From contig JAPWFG010000020.1 of the NCBI GenBank assembly GCA_028015205.1, positions 3,410,001 through 3,474,000 on the forward strand: DNA of 64,000 bases, given 5' to 3'. This DNA comes from Mytilisepta virgata. Taxonomy: Eukaryota > Mollusca > Bivalvia > Mytilida > Mytilidae. The notes under the pieces were generated by a model. The model saw only the letters and a list, made by a program, of their open reading frames with translations. It was not told the DNA's origin and searched no databases. Positions 11,891-22,610 of this stretch are shown here, piece by piece. Numbering within the stretch: position 1 is the first letter of the stretch; every line of letters starts with the position of its first letter. A program made the translations under genes and the position numbers.

Positions 11891-13118
11891 GTGTTTATTT
11901 TCGATGCAACGACCCTATGAGTGAATCAATATTCCAAAAAATTCCATCTTTAACGACTTGACAACAGTATCGTAACTTTATCCTTTGTGGAGAAGTCTGT
12001 TTAATGGTTTGGTTAGCTTTTCAGGTGAATGAAGAAATTTTTGTGCTTTGTATAGAATATTACCATAAAAGATGGGGTGTGAAATACCTGAACATATAAG
12101 ATGTTTGCACGTTGGTTTATATTTACGAATTGCAACTATATTCATACTGAGATCATTCATTCATTTGATAAAAAAAGGAAAATATTGGTTTTGACCCATG
12201 ACCGCTTATTTTGGAAACTCGATCATTTCACGTTCTTTCTAATGATATAAAATTCAGGTGTGTATTCGGTTGGTGCATTAAACTCTTCAGTCATTTCAGT
12301 AAATCGCCGCTGGACTAATACATGTACACACTTGAATCATTTTCGGTGTACTGTAATTATTTGTATATTTCAATGCTTCATCATTGGGCGTCGTATACTT
12401 AATACTGCATTATTCTCTAGATAGAATCATAAGAACTCTCCAGTGTTGGTAGAAAATGAATTCTAAAATAAAAATTGTTGATTAGACGTTTTCTTATGTA
12501 TTCATGCGGTAATTAAGTTCTCAAGAGATGGCATTTAGTTCATTTATCGGAAAATGAAAAACAATATTTTTTTAAATATTTTTTGCGATGCCTGTATTTT
12601 TACTACTGCTTCACATTTCTACTTCATAAGTAAGGATGCTACTTTATATGCTTTCAATGGAAAAATTTCGACGTTTGTCACTGACATATGAAAAGATCAG
12701 TTTTCGTTAATTGCTACATAAGACAAATTGATTTAACATCTGAATACATTTGAAAGGCCAAGTACTAATAGGTTATTATACAGTGTAGTTTAGTTTACAA
12801 TGCGGAAAGATATTGTACACGAGTCTTTATTGCACTGAAAACCGGTATTTGAACATTTGTGTTTTGTGCTCTTTTGTTATCTTTTTGTCCTTGGTTCTGT
12901 CTGTTGAGTAGCGTTGATATGATTGATATGCCATTGTTGACCTCTCATGTTATCCATTTTGTTGTTTATGGAATACAATATTTTCCGTATTGTACACCAC
13001 ACTGTATAAAAAAACCTATTTATTATACAGCTAAACCGGAAAATGTTAATTATTCGGTTGATTATTAAAGAAAAAAGTATTCACTAAAATAAATCATTGG
13101 TATCTGTATTCAGCAGAT
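11891..13118. other. No gene recognised; dispersed-repeat fragment at 12850-12965
   Basis: Mostly unassigned AT-rich sequence. The segment 12850-12965 ('TTTGTGTTTTGTGCTCTTTT', then 'TCTGTCTGTTG' and 'CATTTTGTTG') recurs at 44500-44640, so it is a small dispersed repeat. Confidence 0.5.
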
Positions 13119-13490
13119 TTAAAGTGGAACTAAAACGCTTATAGAAAGTTATTTTCATTTTATAGTACTAAAAAAACGTATAAAAACGCAAAAAACCCGA
13201 TGAAATTCGGTAACTTAGTTTTCGAGATATTAGCAAAATACTGGCCGATCGTCATTTGCACACCTGAACGATTTGTTAAAAAACTCGAATATTACTAGTC
13301 GCCGGAAGTGACGTACTGTGCGGTTCAGATCTTGTACATAAATAGGTACAGGTCATTTGCAAAGTGAAAGCAGATTCAGTTGATTGTTTATACGTTATCG
13401 GTGACAACTATCGATTGACAGTGCTTCTTATATATTCACCGACACTTGTTTGATGAAACATTGTACTTAATTTAAATCTACAATTCAACA

Positions 13491-13577
13491 ATGGGAAGGA
13501 ATTGTGCAGTTGTGGGATGCAGCAACTCTGCAAAAACGGGACATACTCAACACGCTTTTCCAATTTATTTTCAATAA
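13491..13577 (+). pseudogene. Truncated THAP domain of the Kolobok-like element
   Basis: A 28-codon frame begins 'MGRNCAVVGCSNSAKTG' and continues to 'HAFPIYFQ' then TAA. The C-x4-C pair, followed by 'S-N' and a downstream 'F-P', matches the first third of a THAP C2CH zinc finger. The second Cys-x2-His half and the catalytic part of a transposase are absent downstream. The AT-rich sequence to 16036 shows no further recognisable coding sequence. It is best read as the residual N terminus of the element's transposase. Confidence 0.55.
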
Positions 13578-14721
13578 ATAAGCACATTACTTAAACGCAT
13601 GTCCATTGCATCTGTTGTACACTATGACTTATAATACATATAAAGTATATTAAATTTATAAAAAATAGTTGTGATATTATACAATGTATGCAAATCCACC
13701 AGAGACTTAGCAATGTATATGAATAAGTTTGACTTGGCATTACTATCACGAGTTTGAATACCTAGAGACTTCAGAAATAATATAAAGCGTCATAATTCTT
13801 TGCGCTAAACAGCTGATGTGCATTTGGTGCCATAATAGAATTATAAAAGTTTATTTGAATAAAGACTTAACCTATGTTTGCTCACTTTTATTACATTGTG
13901 TCTTGGATGGAGGGTTGTGATTTATATTTTGCCTAAATTTGTTCATATATGTATAAGAGGACTTTAACTTACTATTTTAATATATATAATTTTATATATT
14001 TCTACTTGTGTGAAAAATGGGCAACTAGCATGACCAGTATACATGGTATAGTGACGGTCTGCACCAAAATACTTTTGAAAAAATAATTCTAACATGTCTG
14101 ATCTTATTTGTTTTTATATACCATGCATATGTCTTTATATATACATCAAATTTATGTGTATATATGCACATGTTTGAAAATGAATGCATTATTATAATGT
14201 CATTGTGAGAATAAGCCTACATTAAGCCTATGCAGCCTCTCCTGTTGAATCAAAATTTTTTATGTATAACTATATTGTACCTTTACATCATACATAGGGT
14301 ATATTTAAGGGTATTTTTAGAGTTATTGTGTTTGATTTACACCCCTTCTTTTCAAACCACCACAGTTACCAACATCCTGAACATAGGGCTATTTAAAAAT
14401 ATTATTAATGGAGTAAGTAGAAGGTACATGTAAGGCCGCTTATATCAAATGCAGAGCCTTGACAGGCATGACTTTGAAAAGATGTAGCCAACAAGCTAAC
14501 ATAAGTTGTAGTACAATAAGAGGCTATTATAGCCAAATGTGTAGCTCCATAAAAAGTTATTCTGTTCCCATGTCCCTCTGAATTTTTTTCTCTTTCTATG
14601 AGCATAAAAGCTATACATTTGTAACCATAATAATTTCAAATATTAAGAGACTGCTGACTATGATAAAATAATACAATATAGAACAATACATGTACTTCCA
14701 TGATATAACTACCTCTCTATT

Positions 14722-14951
14722 TAGGCCTAAAAAAAATATAGTTGTGTTTAGGGTAACCCGACCCTACCTAATTTTTAGTGCCTACCCTAAATTTTTTATA
14801 ACCTTTCTTCAACAAGCACTGTTAAAGTCAAGGTGACTCCAGTATACAACCTAACTAAAAAAATTAATGTAAAAAAAAATTTCCCTACCTACCCTACCTA
14901 ACTTTTTTCAGTGTGTTACCCTAAACACATGTATTTTTTTATTTGGCCTTA
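14722..14951. mobile_element. Small MITE with ~35-bp inverted termini
   Basis: The left end (14722-14757) contains 'TAGGCCT', an A-run, and 'GTGTTTAGGGTAAC'. The right end (14915-14951) reads 'GTTACCCTAAACACATG', a T-run, and 'GGCCTTA'. The arms match after reverse complementing, with a few mismatches. The interior has 'CCTACCCTA'-like subrepeats. It lies inside the Kolobok-like element. The parent family is unknown. Confidence 0.6.
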
Positions 14952-16300
14952 TATAACATGTTCATGATCATAATCCTGATAATGCAGAAAATAATTTGGG
15001 TAAAAATGTAGATTTTTTTTAAAGACATTCTATTTCATTAGCAATGTAAAGCTAAACCAAAGTTTGAATGTCTAATTATTTATTAAAAGAATATGTATTT
15101 ATTTATTCATTATTTATAAAAAAATATATATATGACACTTCCAATCGTGCAAGAAATTTTAATTTCCCCCTAAATAGTATTAAACACCTGTGAAAATTAA
15201 AACTAGTTCGTGATATAAAACAAATTAGTAAACATGTGGATGGATATTTATCACCTTTAATCCTGGTAATTAAAACAGTTAAAGTTTTAGCACCTATTAA
15301 TTAACATCCTGTTATCTAGTAATAAAGATCAAACAAAAGTTTTAATCCCTCCAATCAGGTAAATAACAACTTGGCCATGCACCTACCACCTGTGGAGTAA
15401 ATCAATATACCGGTAACAAAGTCATTAGAAAGGTGTTATGAAAACCAGTTTTGACTGGTATTATAATTCAAATTACACAAAGAGCATAAAGTCCCATAAC
15501 CAATATTAACCAAATTATAACTCTACAAATGTGGGAATTATTTTAAAGTTGAATAATTTTTTTTTATTAAAATCCACCAAAATCTTTTATTAAAGTTTTA
15601 GGTGTACAGTGCAGTTTCTCCAATGATTCTCTACATATTTTTATTATTACAACAAGGATTGTAAGAAATTACTTATCCCTCTGTACATATATGTCTCTGA
15701 TTAAACTAAGAAATTTATTATATTTTTATAAGATAATTCTGAAATTTTATGAATCTGTCAATTCAATAATAAAAAAACGCATTACAATTCTACATCAAAG
15801 TCTATATTACTATTCAGTAACTTATATCACTATTTGTAAAACATCTGTTTTAAAACTATCAATTAATATTGTGTCTTATATTTGCTTGTTTAAAAAAATA
15901 GTGTTTGTTTTTTATTCCTAAAAGATGGTCTTCCATTTGTATTTATGTTATACACACCTTTCAAAATATCTTTCACTTTCATTCTTGTTATATATATGTA
16001 TATGGGGGCATTTATTGAAATTTATTGGCTATACTATACTCTCTCAAAAAAGAAACGCAACATCAGATTATCTTTTTGAAATATTATTTTTCCGGACAAA
16101 TAACCAATAAATATCAAAATATATGTACACATGATCATAATTACACCTTCATAAAAAGTTTCCAGGTACAATCATTTAAATTCATCCACCCGTAAACGAC
16201 TTTGGTCGCAATCTGGGACACCCTACGATTTACGCATTGCCAAAAACTGGGTCGACTTTCACGTGCAAATCATGGGTTATTTTTTAGCTCAGTCAGTCGG

Positions 16301-16308
16301 TATAAAAA
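16301..16308 (+). promoter_or_regulatory. TATA-like box of the Tc1 transposase
   Basis: 'TATAAAAA' lies 65 bp upstream of the transposase start codon, within the element, just after a 'CAGTCAGTCGG' sequence. It is a plausible core promoter by position only. Confidence 0.4.
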
Positions 16309-16365
16309 CCCGGTATTTCTTTTCATGAATGCATTCGTAAAATAAAATTCTGATGAGGTGACGCT

Positions 16366-17373
16366 ATGCCAAGGTTATACGCTGCTACCCGGAATATCAC
16401 TATCGGACGACTAGAGGCCGGAGAATCACAGAATGCTGTTGCTGTAACGTACAATGTTCATCGTAGCACAATTTCACGCCTTTGGGGACGCTACCTGCAG
16501 CTTGGTACTACGACAGATCGGCCACGTTCAGGGCGCCCGCGTGTTACAACCAGGGCGCAAGATCGTTACATCAGACTTTTCCATCTGCGGAATAGGACTA
16601 TTGCTGCAACAGAAACAGCTGTAAACGTCCCTGGGTTGCGCCGTATATCAGCACAGACAGTACGCAATCGGTTACGTTCTCATGGATTGAGGGCAAGAAG
16701 ACCTTACTTTGGAGCAACACTGAGACGCCAACACCGCCGAGCGAGGGTTAGATGGTGTACTACAGTTCGTGCATGGAATTTACAGAACTGGAGAAGAGTA
16801 TGGTTCAGCGATGAGTCACGTTTTCAACTGGAAAAGCGAGATGGTCGCATACGTGTGTATAGGCGCCGAAACGAACGTTTTGCGCAAAACTGTGTTGTGG
16901 AGAGAGACAATTTTGGCGGAAGCAGTGTTATGATGTGGGCCGCTATTTCTTATGCCAGAAACACACAGCTGATACATATCCAAGGCAATCTGAACGCTGT
17001 TAGGTATAGAGACGAAATTTTACGACCTCATTTATTGCCCGTAATTGACATTCGGAGAGAAATTTTTCAGCACGATAATGCCCGACCACATACAGCACGT
17101 GTAACAGTAGACTTTTTAGAACAACAGAATGTCAATGTGATCCGTTGGCCGTCACGATCACCCGATCTTAATCCAATTGAACATTTGTGGGATGAAGTGG
17201 ATCGGCGCGTGCGCCAACGACAACCACCACCGCAAAATCTGCAACAATTACAGCAGGCACTTCAGTTTGAGTGGCAAAGGATACCGCGTGTTCGAACTCA
17301 GCGTTTAATTCAATCTATGCCAAGAAGAGTCGGGGCTGTGTTACAAGCAAATGGTGGACATACCAGATATTGA
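16366..17373 (+). CDS. Tc1-family transposase, 335 aa, DD34E
   Basis: The protein cuts and pastes its element by binding the terminal repeats. Residues ~8-50 form a first helix-turn-helix ('ESQNAVAVTYNVHRSTISRL'). 'SGRPR' (55-59) is the GRPR linker, and ~65-110 is the second DNA-binding domain. The DDE triad is visible: D149 in 'VWFSDESRF', D237 in 'QHDNARPHTA' and E272 in 'SPDLNPIEHLWDEV'. There are 34 residues between the second D and the E, the Tc1-type spacing. At 335 aa it is full length for the family, with no frameshift or stop. The start is the first Met in the element and is followed closely by the first helix. GC content is higher than in its surroundings. All catalytic residues are present, so activity is possible but untested. 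Confidence 0.93.
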   Translation: MPRLYAATRNITIGRLEAGESQNAVAVTYNVHRSTISRLWGRYLQLGTTTDRPRSGRPRVTTRAQDRYIRLFHLRNRTIAATETAVNVPGLRRISAQTVRNRLRSHGLRARRPYFGATLRRQHRRARVRWCTTVRAWNLQNWRRVWFSDESRFQLEKRDGRIRVYRRRNERFAQNCVVERDNFGGSSVMMWAAISYARNTQLIHIQGNLNAVRYRDEILRPHLLPVIDIRREIFQHDNARPHTARVTVDFLEQQNVNVIRWPSRSPDLNPIEHLWDEVDRRVRQRQPPPQNLQQLQQALQFEWQRIPRVRTQRLIQSMPRRVGAVLQANGGHTRY

Positions 17374-17862
17374 CAATTTATGAGTGATTTATTGACAATA
17401 TGTGACAAACTGTGATATTCCAAGGTAAAAGAACTCATGAACAAGAAGTGTGCCAATTTTTGCATTCCTGTGTAAATTATTTATATCATAAATTATGAAA
17501 ATAATATATGAAGTAAATTTCCTATTTTCTGTATGTTGCGTTTCTTTTTTAAGAGAGTATATTATAAATCACTAGCATTGCTGTCTTCATCCATAATATA
17601 TTCCTTCTGGTCAATGTAAAGAAGTTCAAGAGTAGCCCGCACTGTACGTCATTTCCGGTCAATCGGGGTCACTCAGCGAGGAAACCCTGTTTCCGGAAAT
17701 AGCGCTGATTGGATTTCCCACAGGTAAAAATAATCCAACTTCACTCGCTATTTTCTCCGTTATTACTTGACCAAATTTCATCGGGTTTTTGGCGTTTTTA
17801 TACGTTTATTTAGTACTATAAAATGAAAATAACTTGCTATAAGCGTTTTAGTTCCACTTTAA

Positions 17863-18480
17863 CTATCTTGAATTCGAATAGAAAAAAATCCACAATTCTC
17901 AGTCAAATGTGTACGCGCTGGTATGGAAAATTGTTTGTTCGATTTTGTTCAATAAAGAGGCGACAGATTTTAGTTGTAAAGTAAATATAATAACAACACA
18001 AAAAACGTTACCAACACTTTTTGATCTGTTTAAAAAAAAAAGTTTTGAAATATTTGTATATTTTTCAAAATTTTAGTTTATGCACCTCAATAAAATTAAA
18101 TTTAATCATTTATTTTTTTAAGAAATATTAAATTTATTCTTATTTCATATAGGTTAGCAAACGAAAAAAAAAGCACGAGCTATTTCTCAAACGTACAATA
18201 ATGGAAAAAATATAACTTCGGGTTTTACAGTACAAATAAACATGGCTTCCGCTTGTTCTATACGGAAAAAGATGGTTTGCGGTTGTAAAATACGGAGAAA
18301 TATTTCGTTGTCACGTGTTTTGAATGAACGTTTCTCATTGGATGGAAATTATAGCTGTATAATAAAATGGAATATTGGGTTGTGCCTTTCATCTTCAAGT
18401 TAATCCGAAATTCCTCTGAGGTCATAAGGCTTTTTGTAGAATTTCTTGATTGACCTTCATCAGGCACGCTCGTGACCAAA
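17863..18480. other. No gene recognised
   Basis: AT-rich flank of the Kolobok-like element. A short frame from 18242 (about 53 codons) crosses two imperfect copies of 'TTGCGGTTGTAAAATACGG'-like sequence and is not supported as a gene. Confidence 0.4.
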
Positions 18481-18489
18481 ACCTTGGAA

Positions 18490-19195
18490 AGACAAAATAT
18501 AACGGCTACTAAAGCATTGAAAATAAAAAACATAACGAATATCAAAACATTAGAACCAGGATTTAAATAGTAGTATTTAAATCCTTGATTAGAACGAAAA
18601 AAACATAACAACTACCAAAACATTGGAAAGAGATAAACATATCGCCTACCAAAACACTGAAAGAATAAAACACAAAGACTACAAAACATTGGAAAGAAAA
18701 AACACAACGCCTACTAAAATATTGGAAAGAAAAAAAGATAACGCCTACAAAAACATTGGAAAGAAAATATATAACGACTACCAAAACATTGGAAAGAGAA
18801 AAATATAACGCGTACCAAAACACCGAAAGATTAAAACATAACGCCTACCAAAACATTAGAAAGAAAATAACATAACGCCCACCAAAAAATTGGGAAAAAA
18901 ACGACATTCCAAAACATTGGAAAGAAAAAACCATAACGGCCAACAAAATATTGGAAAGAGAAAACATAACGCCTACCAAAACATTGGAAAGAAAATAACA
19001 TAACGTCTTCCAAAAAATGGATAGAAAAAAATATAACGACTACCAAAACATTTGTAAGACAAAACATAAAAGGCACTAAAAATTGTAAAGAGATAAACAT
19101 ATCGCCTACCAAAACACTGAAGAAATAAAACATAACGACTACAAAAATTGTAAAGATATAAACACATCGCCTACCAATAAAACATTACGACTACC
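18490..19195. repeat. 33-bp minisatellite, diverged block
   Basis: Around 20 units built on 'AAAACATTGGAAAGAAAAAA' plus 'CATAACGCCTACC' (33 bp) with many substitutions and indels. Because the period is divisible by three, several frames on both strands stay open with 11-residue protein repeats. Those frames are a by-product. The array resumes at 19430 after an unrelated insertion. Confidence 0.85.
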
Positions 19196-19430
19196 AAAAA
19201 ACTTCTTCTTCTATGTGTTAGCCTCCTGTAAGTAGGAGCACCTCCAGACGGAGTTTACAGTTTAATTTAAATTTAATTTAATTAACATATGTACAGCACA
19301 TACAAATAAAAGATAAAATGTATTGCCTGGCATATTTACAAGGGCCTATTCATCACAAATCTATACATTATATATCAGTTTGACCACGTGGTTATTAAAA
19401 GCAGTTGTTTATAATTTAAAAGTATTTTAA
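19196..19430. other. ~235-bp insertion splitting the minisatellite
   Basis: Non-repetitive sequence between the two minisatellite blocks, containing 'GTTAGCCTCCTGTAAGTAGG' and an 'AATTTAAATTTAATTTAATT' tract. No clear terminal inverted repeat or target duplication could be seen. It may be a transposon fragment or the original locus sequence. Confidence 0.4.
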
Positions 19431-19712
19431 AACATAACGCCTACCAAAGCCTTGGAAAGACAAAACGTAAAACCACCAAAACATTGGAAAAAAAAAACAT
19501 AACGACTACCAAAACCTTGGAAAAACAAAGAATAACGGCTACCAGAACATTGGAAGGAAAAAAACATTTCGGCTACCAAAAAATTGGAAGGAAAAAACAT
19601 ATCGGCTACCAAAAAATTGGAAGGAAAAAACATATCGGCTACCAGAACATTGGAAGGAAAAAACATATCGGCTTCCAAAGCATTGGAAGGAAAAAACATA
19701 TCGGCTACATTG
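19430..19712. repeat. 33-bp minisatellite, homogeneous block
   Basis: Continuation of the 33-bp array. From about 19550 the units are nearly identical ('TTGGAAGGAAAAAACATATC' then 'GGCTACCAAAA'), showing recent homogenisation. Translations in opposite strands give 'GRKKHIGYQ' or 'DMFFPSN' repeats, which I treat as artefacts of the period. Confidence 0.88.
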
Positions 19713-20530
19713 CGAGCAATAAAAATAGACGAGTCAAAAAGTTTAGGCAAAATCCAGGAAAGGTCAGCTTTGCCTTGGTGAGTTGAAACCCCACATTTAA
19801 CAGAATTTCAAAACTTATTTACTACAATTTTCACGAAGACGGTATAGTTTATTTTCCAAAAAGGGGTATTTTGTGAAAATTCTTTACATTCCTATTCGAT
19901 ATGTCAAATAAATCAAACTGAGTTCCATCTTTATTTTGTTGATCACGCAATTTCATCGTGATTTAGAGCTTACGTGATAACTGACTTGTTTTCTCAAACA
20001 AATATGACGGACCACCTAGATCAACGGTCAACATACGAAGAATGTCAGACTAAAGTCATACACGTTCTAATTTGTTCTGCGTATATTTATTTTATTCATA
20101 TTTCTAATATGAAGATATAATGACTTACTTTTCAGTATAAACTTTTCACGATAAACAAGACGAATCAATGGTATTTACAACTTACGATATTAATCTTTAC
20201 GTGACTATACAGGAAAATAGTTTACACTTTAACATGTCAATACTCTCTAGGATCAAATTTGAAATAAAAAGGCAGGACCAGGATTTTGGCAAAAGAAAAA
20301 GACAGGATCACTTTAAGTGTGAAAAAAATATAGGACCTGCGTGTTTCAATCAGGAAATTTTAGGGTTTAAATGAAAATAAAAATTCAGGCCAAAAACCGC
20401 CGAAAAAAAGATTAAGGACCAAAATTTCGACGAAAAAAAAATAGGATCAAACGTTTGATCCTAGCCCCCTCCCTTAATATCAAATGGTTGGTCCCTTAAT
20501 ACAGACCTCAATGGAAAATTGATATGAAAG
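19713..20530. other. No gene recognised
   Basis: AT-rich, with several short runs of 'GAAAAAAA' and 'AGGATCA'-type words near 20270-20460 that suggest a weak decayed repeat. Nothing else is supported. Confidence 0.4.
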
Positions 20531-20547
20531 AAACTTTAACAAACGAT

Positions 20548-20754
20548 TCATTTACTCTTCCCTTCTATGTTGTAACACAACTTCCTCTGTTGATTTGTCT
20601 CCGTATTGCTTGCAGTTTTGTTATGTATATGGTCTTCCCAATTTGTTACATAAACTTCTTCGTCAGCGTCAGCCTTTAACACCATTCCAGAAATTTTACG
20701 ACCCTCCCCAAGATCCCATTTACCAGCATTTCGTTTAAGACTATAGATTCCCAT
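20548..20754 (-). other. Unrecognised 68-codon open frame
   Basis: The frame begins with ATG immediately after an in-frame TAG and has balanced composition ('GKWDLGEGRKISG', then 'ADADEEVYVTNWEDH'), unlike the low-complexity frames elsewhere. No signal peptide, splice partner or polyadenylation signal was found. 'TTCATAG|ATG' could alternatively be a weak acceptor. It may be an exon, a transposon relic or chance. Confidence 0.25.
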
Positions 20755-20759
20755 CTATG

Positions 20760-22005
20760 AAGATTTATCCTTCTCGAGCACCTATCTCTCTAGTTTGTCA
20801 TGTGCATTAAATACTATGGTTATACATTTATGATATTCTCTGCGATAATATTAATTGATCTAAGAAGTTTCTTTTTATTTCTCAATTCAACTATTTTGTA
20901 TCTGAAGTTCTATAAAGGTAAAATTAAATACAATTCTTGTATTTCTACATGAGATACAGTTTTGTAACTGCATGAACTAAATACTCAATTTCACTCAAAT
21001 TAATATATATATAACCCAGATGTCGTCCTTGAAAATGTTAAATTTTTATATGGCTTTTGGAATTAGATTTATTTAGAACAAATCTATTTTTTCTTTCACG
21101 CAACACTTGGTAATATAAAAGAAAATTATATATCTTAATCACGTCCAGGTGGGAGAAAACATGCATGTTTAAAATCTTCTGCGCATAAAAGAGAAAAAGA
21201 CCTTTCCTACCATGAAGTAGGTGAACATTTAAATAGCCAAATATTGAAAACATGCTTTATACTTTTACAGAGTATATTAATAACATTTCAATCGGTCCAC
21301 AGCGCTTTAAATTAAATCTGAAGATTTTCTAAACCGTTTCAATATTGACCTGCTATATGAAACAACAAAAAAAAAAAAAAAAAAAATAGAATAAAAGAAA
21401 TCTCAGAAATACATAATGGGGCTTAAATCGAAAAGATCTGACTCTATTTGTCTTACAATAAGGCTTAAGACTGCTTGTTCAAGAATTTATGATATATGAC
21501 ACTTCAAGTTGTATATCTCTAGATATAGTCTAGATTGTATTGTTATACAAGTGTTAACTGCTACTTTAGATGATTTTCCAAGACTTGACTTGTCAGAAAT
21601 TAAACTAAGGAACAAGAACAGCAACTATACAGCATCGTCTTCACGAACAAATCAGTCATCTCTCTAACAAGGTAACTTAAATGTCGCCAAAAGCGATTCA
21701 AATGGAAGGAGTGCTACCGGTATGTATCAAACATCATTAGAGTTACAGAGCGACGATGAATAACGCATCTGCAATTGAGCCAAATAATATTTAGTTAAAG
21801 AGTAACAACGATATTTATTGAGATGGTAGTGGTGGCAATAGCAGTGATCGTGGATCGTAAATTATTTCTGGAACTTTGATTTTTTAAATCCAGTTTTTTC
21901 CTCCAAATCTTGGAGCCTGGAATTTTTCTTCCTGGTCTCATGTAAAAAATCAAATGATCTTTCCCTTGTGCAAATATTTCTCATTTTGGTGTATGGAAAT
22001 ATTTA
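20760..22005. other. No gene recognised; candidate gene B 3' end
   Basis: AT-rich, with an A-run at 21367-21386. 'TTTATT' near 22005, which is AATAAA on the minus strand, is the first polyadenylation signal I find downstream of gene B. Confidence 0.4.
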
Positions 22006-22610
22006 TTATTGTAAATTTAATAAACATCAACGCAAAACATTTGGTTTTTTGGGTTTATATTGAAAAAATAAATAACATATATCAAATATCGATCATCTCT
22101 ATAAAACTTTGCCATTTTATCACTGCAAATATTGCAGAAATTACAAGTACAAGTACACTGTAGCTATCTTTTATAATTATTCTAAGAAATAAAATATTGC
22201 ACAAGTTTTTGATGTAAAAATGCAACTAGGAGACAGAATACAATGTCATATCGCGTTACTCTGCACCATCAACACATATTGTAAAGGAATCTGAATTTTA
22301 TCAGCTTAAAAACAAAGCAATGATTTCTGCCTTTAAAAAAGCCAGACTCCTCTCTCCAAAGTCACATAGTCCACTGTCACGCAAATACCGATTTACACTC
22401 ATCTAATGCAACATCATGTAAAATAATAAATTACTTCAAACAGAATACACTCACGCAAGTATTTCTCTAATGTACAGAACACTTTTGGAAGACTTAAAAA
22501 ATATTCGATGTCTTTCAGGTTTAAAAGATCTTATCATCTATGTAAGGTTCTTGGTGGATTTTTCCAACTTCGTTGATGGATTCATGATAGAAATTCACAT
22601 CTACTGCGGG

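Larger units (their letters stand above)
16037..17559 (+). mobile_element. Tc1-type DNA transposon, apparently complete
   Basis: Terminal inverted repeats of 27 bp (16037-16063 and 17533-17559) begin 'TACTCTCT' and contain 'AAAAAAGAAACGCAACAT'. They differ at one position. TA dinucleotides flank both ends (16035-16036 and 17560-17561), as expected for Tc1/mariner insertion. Between the ends are a TATA-like box (16301) and one uninterrupted 335-codon transposase. An intact gene with nearly identical ends implies a recent insertion. It is nested in the Kolobok-like element, so it is the younger of the two. Confidence 0.9.
13123..17858 (+). mobile_element. Kolobok-like DNA transposon with TTAA target duplication, 4.7 kb
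   Basis: The ends are inverted repeats of about 88 bp with some four mismatches. Left starts 'AGTGGAACTAAAACGCTTAT' at 13123. Right ends 'ATAAGCGTTTTAGTTCCACT' at 17858. TTAA flanks both ends (13119-13122 and 17859-17862). A further inverted pair, 'CCGGAARTGACGTAC', sits inside each end (13302 and 17658). Near the left end a short frame begins a THAP zinc-finger domain. TTAA duplication plus a THAP-containing transposase is the hallmark combination of the Kolobok superfamily, whereas piggyBac shares TTAA but lacks THAP. The transposase is otherwise missing, so the copy is non-autonomous. It hosts a Tc1 element (16037-17559) and a small MITE. Classification is inference from these hallmarks. 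Confidence 0.65.

Noticed and set aside
13123..17858. piggyBac classification
   Set aside because: TTAA fits, but the visible N-terminal THAP-like cysteine pattern favours Kolobok and no piggyBac transposase motif was seen.
19427..19786. Two ~100-codon frames on opposite strands
   Set aside because: Both are products of the 33-bp period. Simultaneous openness on both strands argues against coding.
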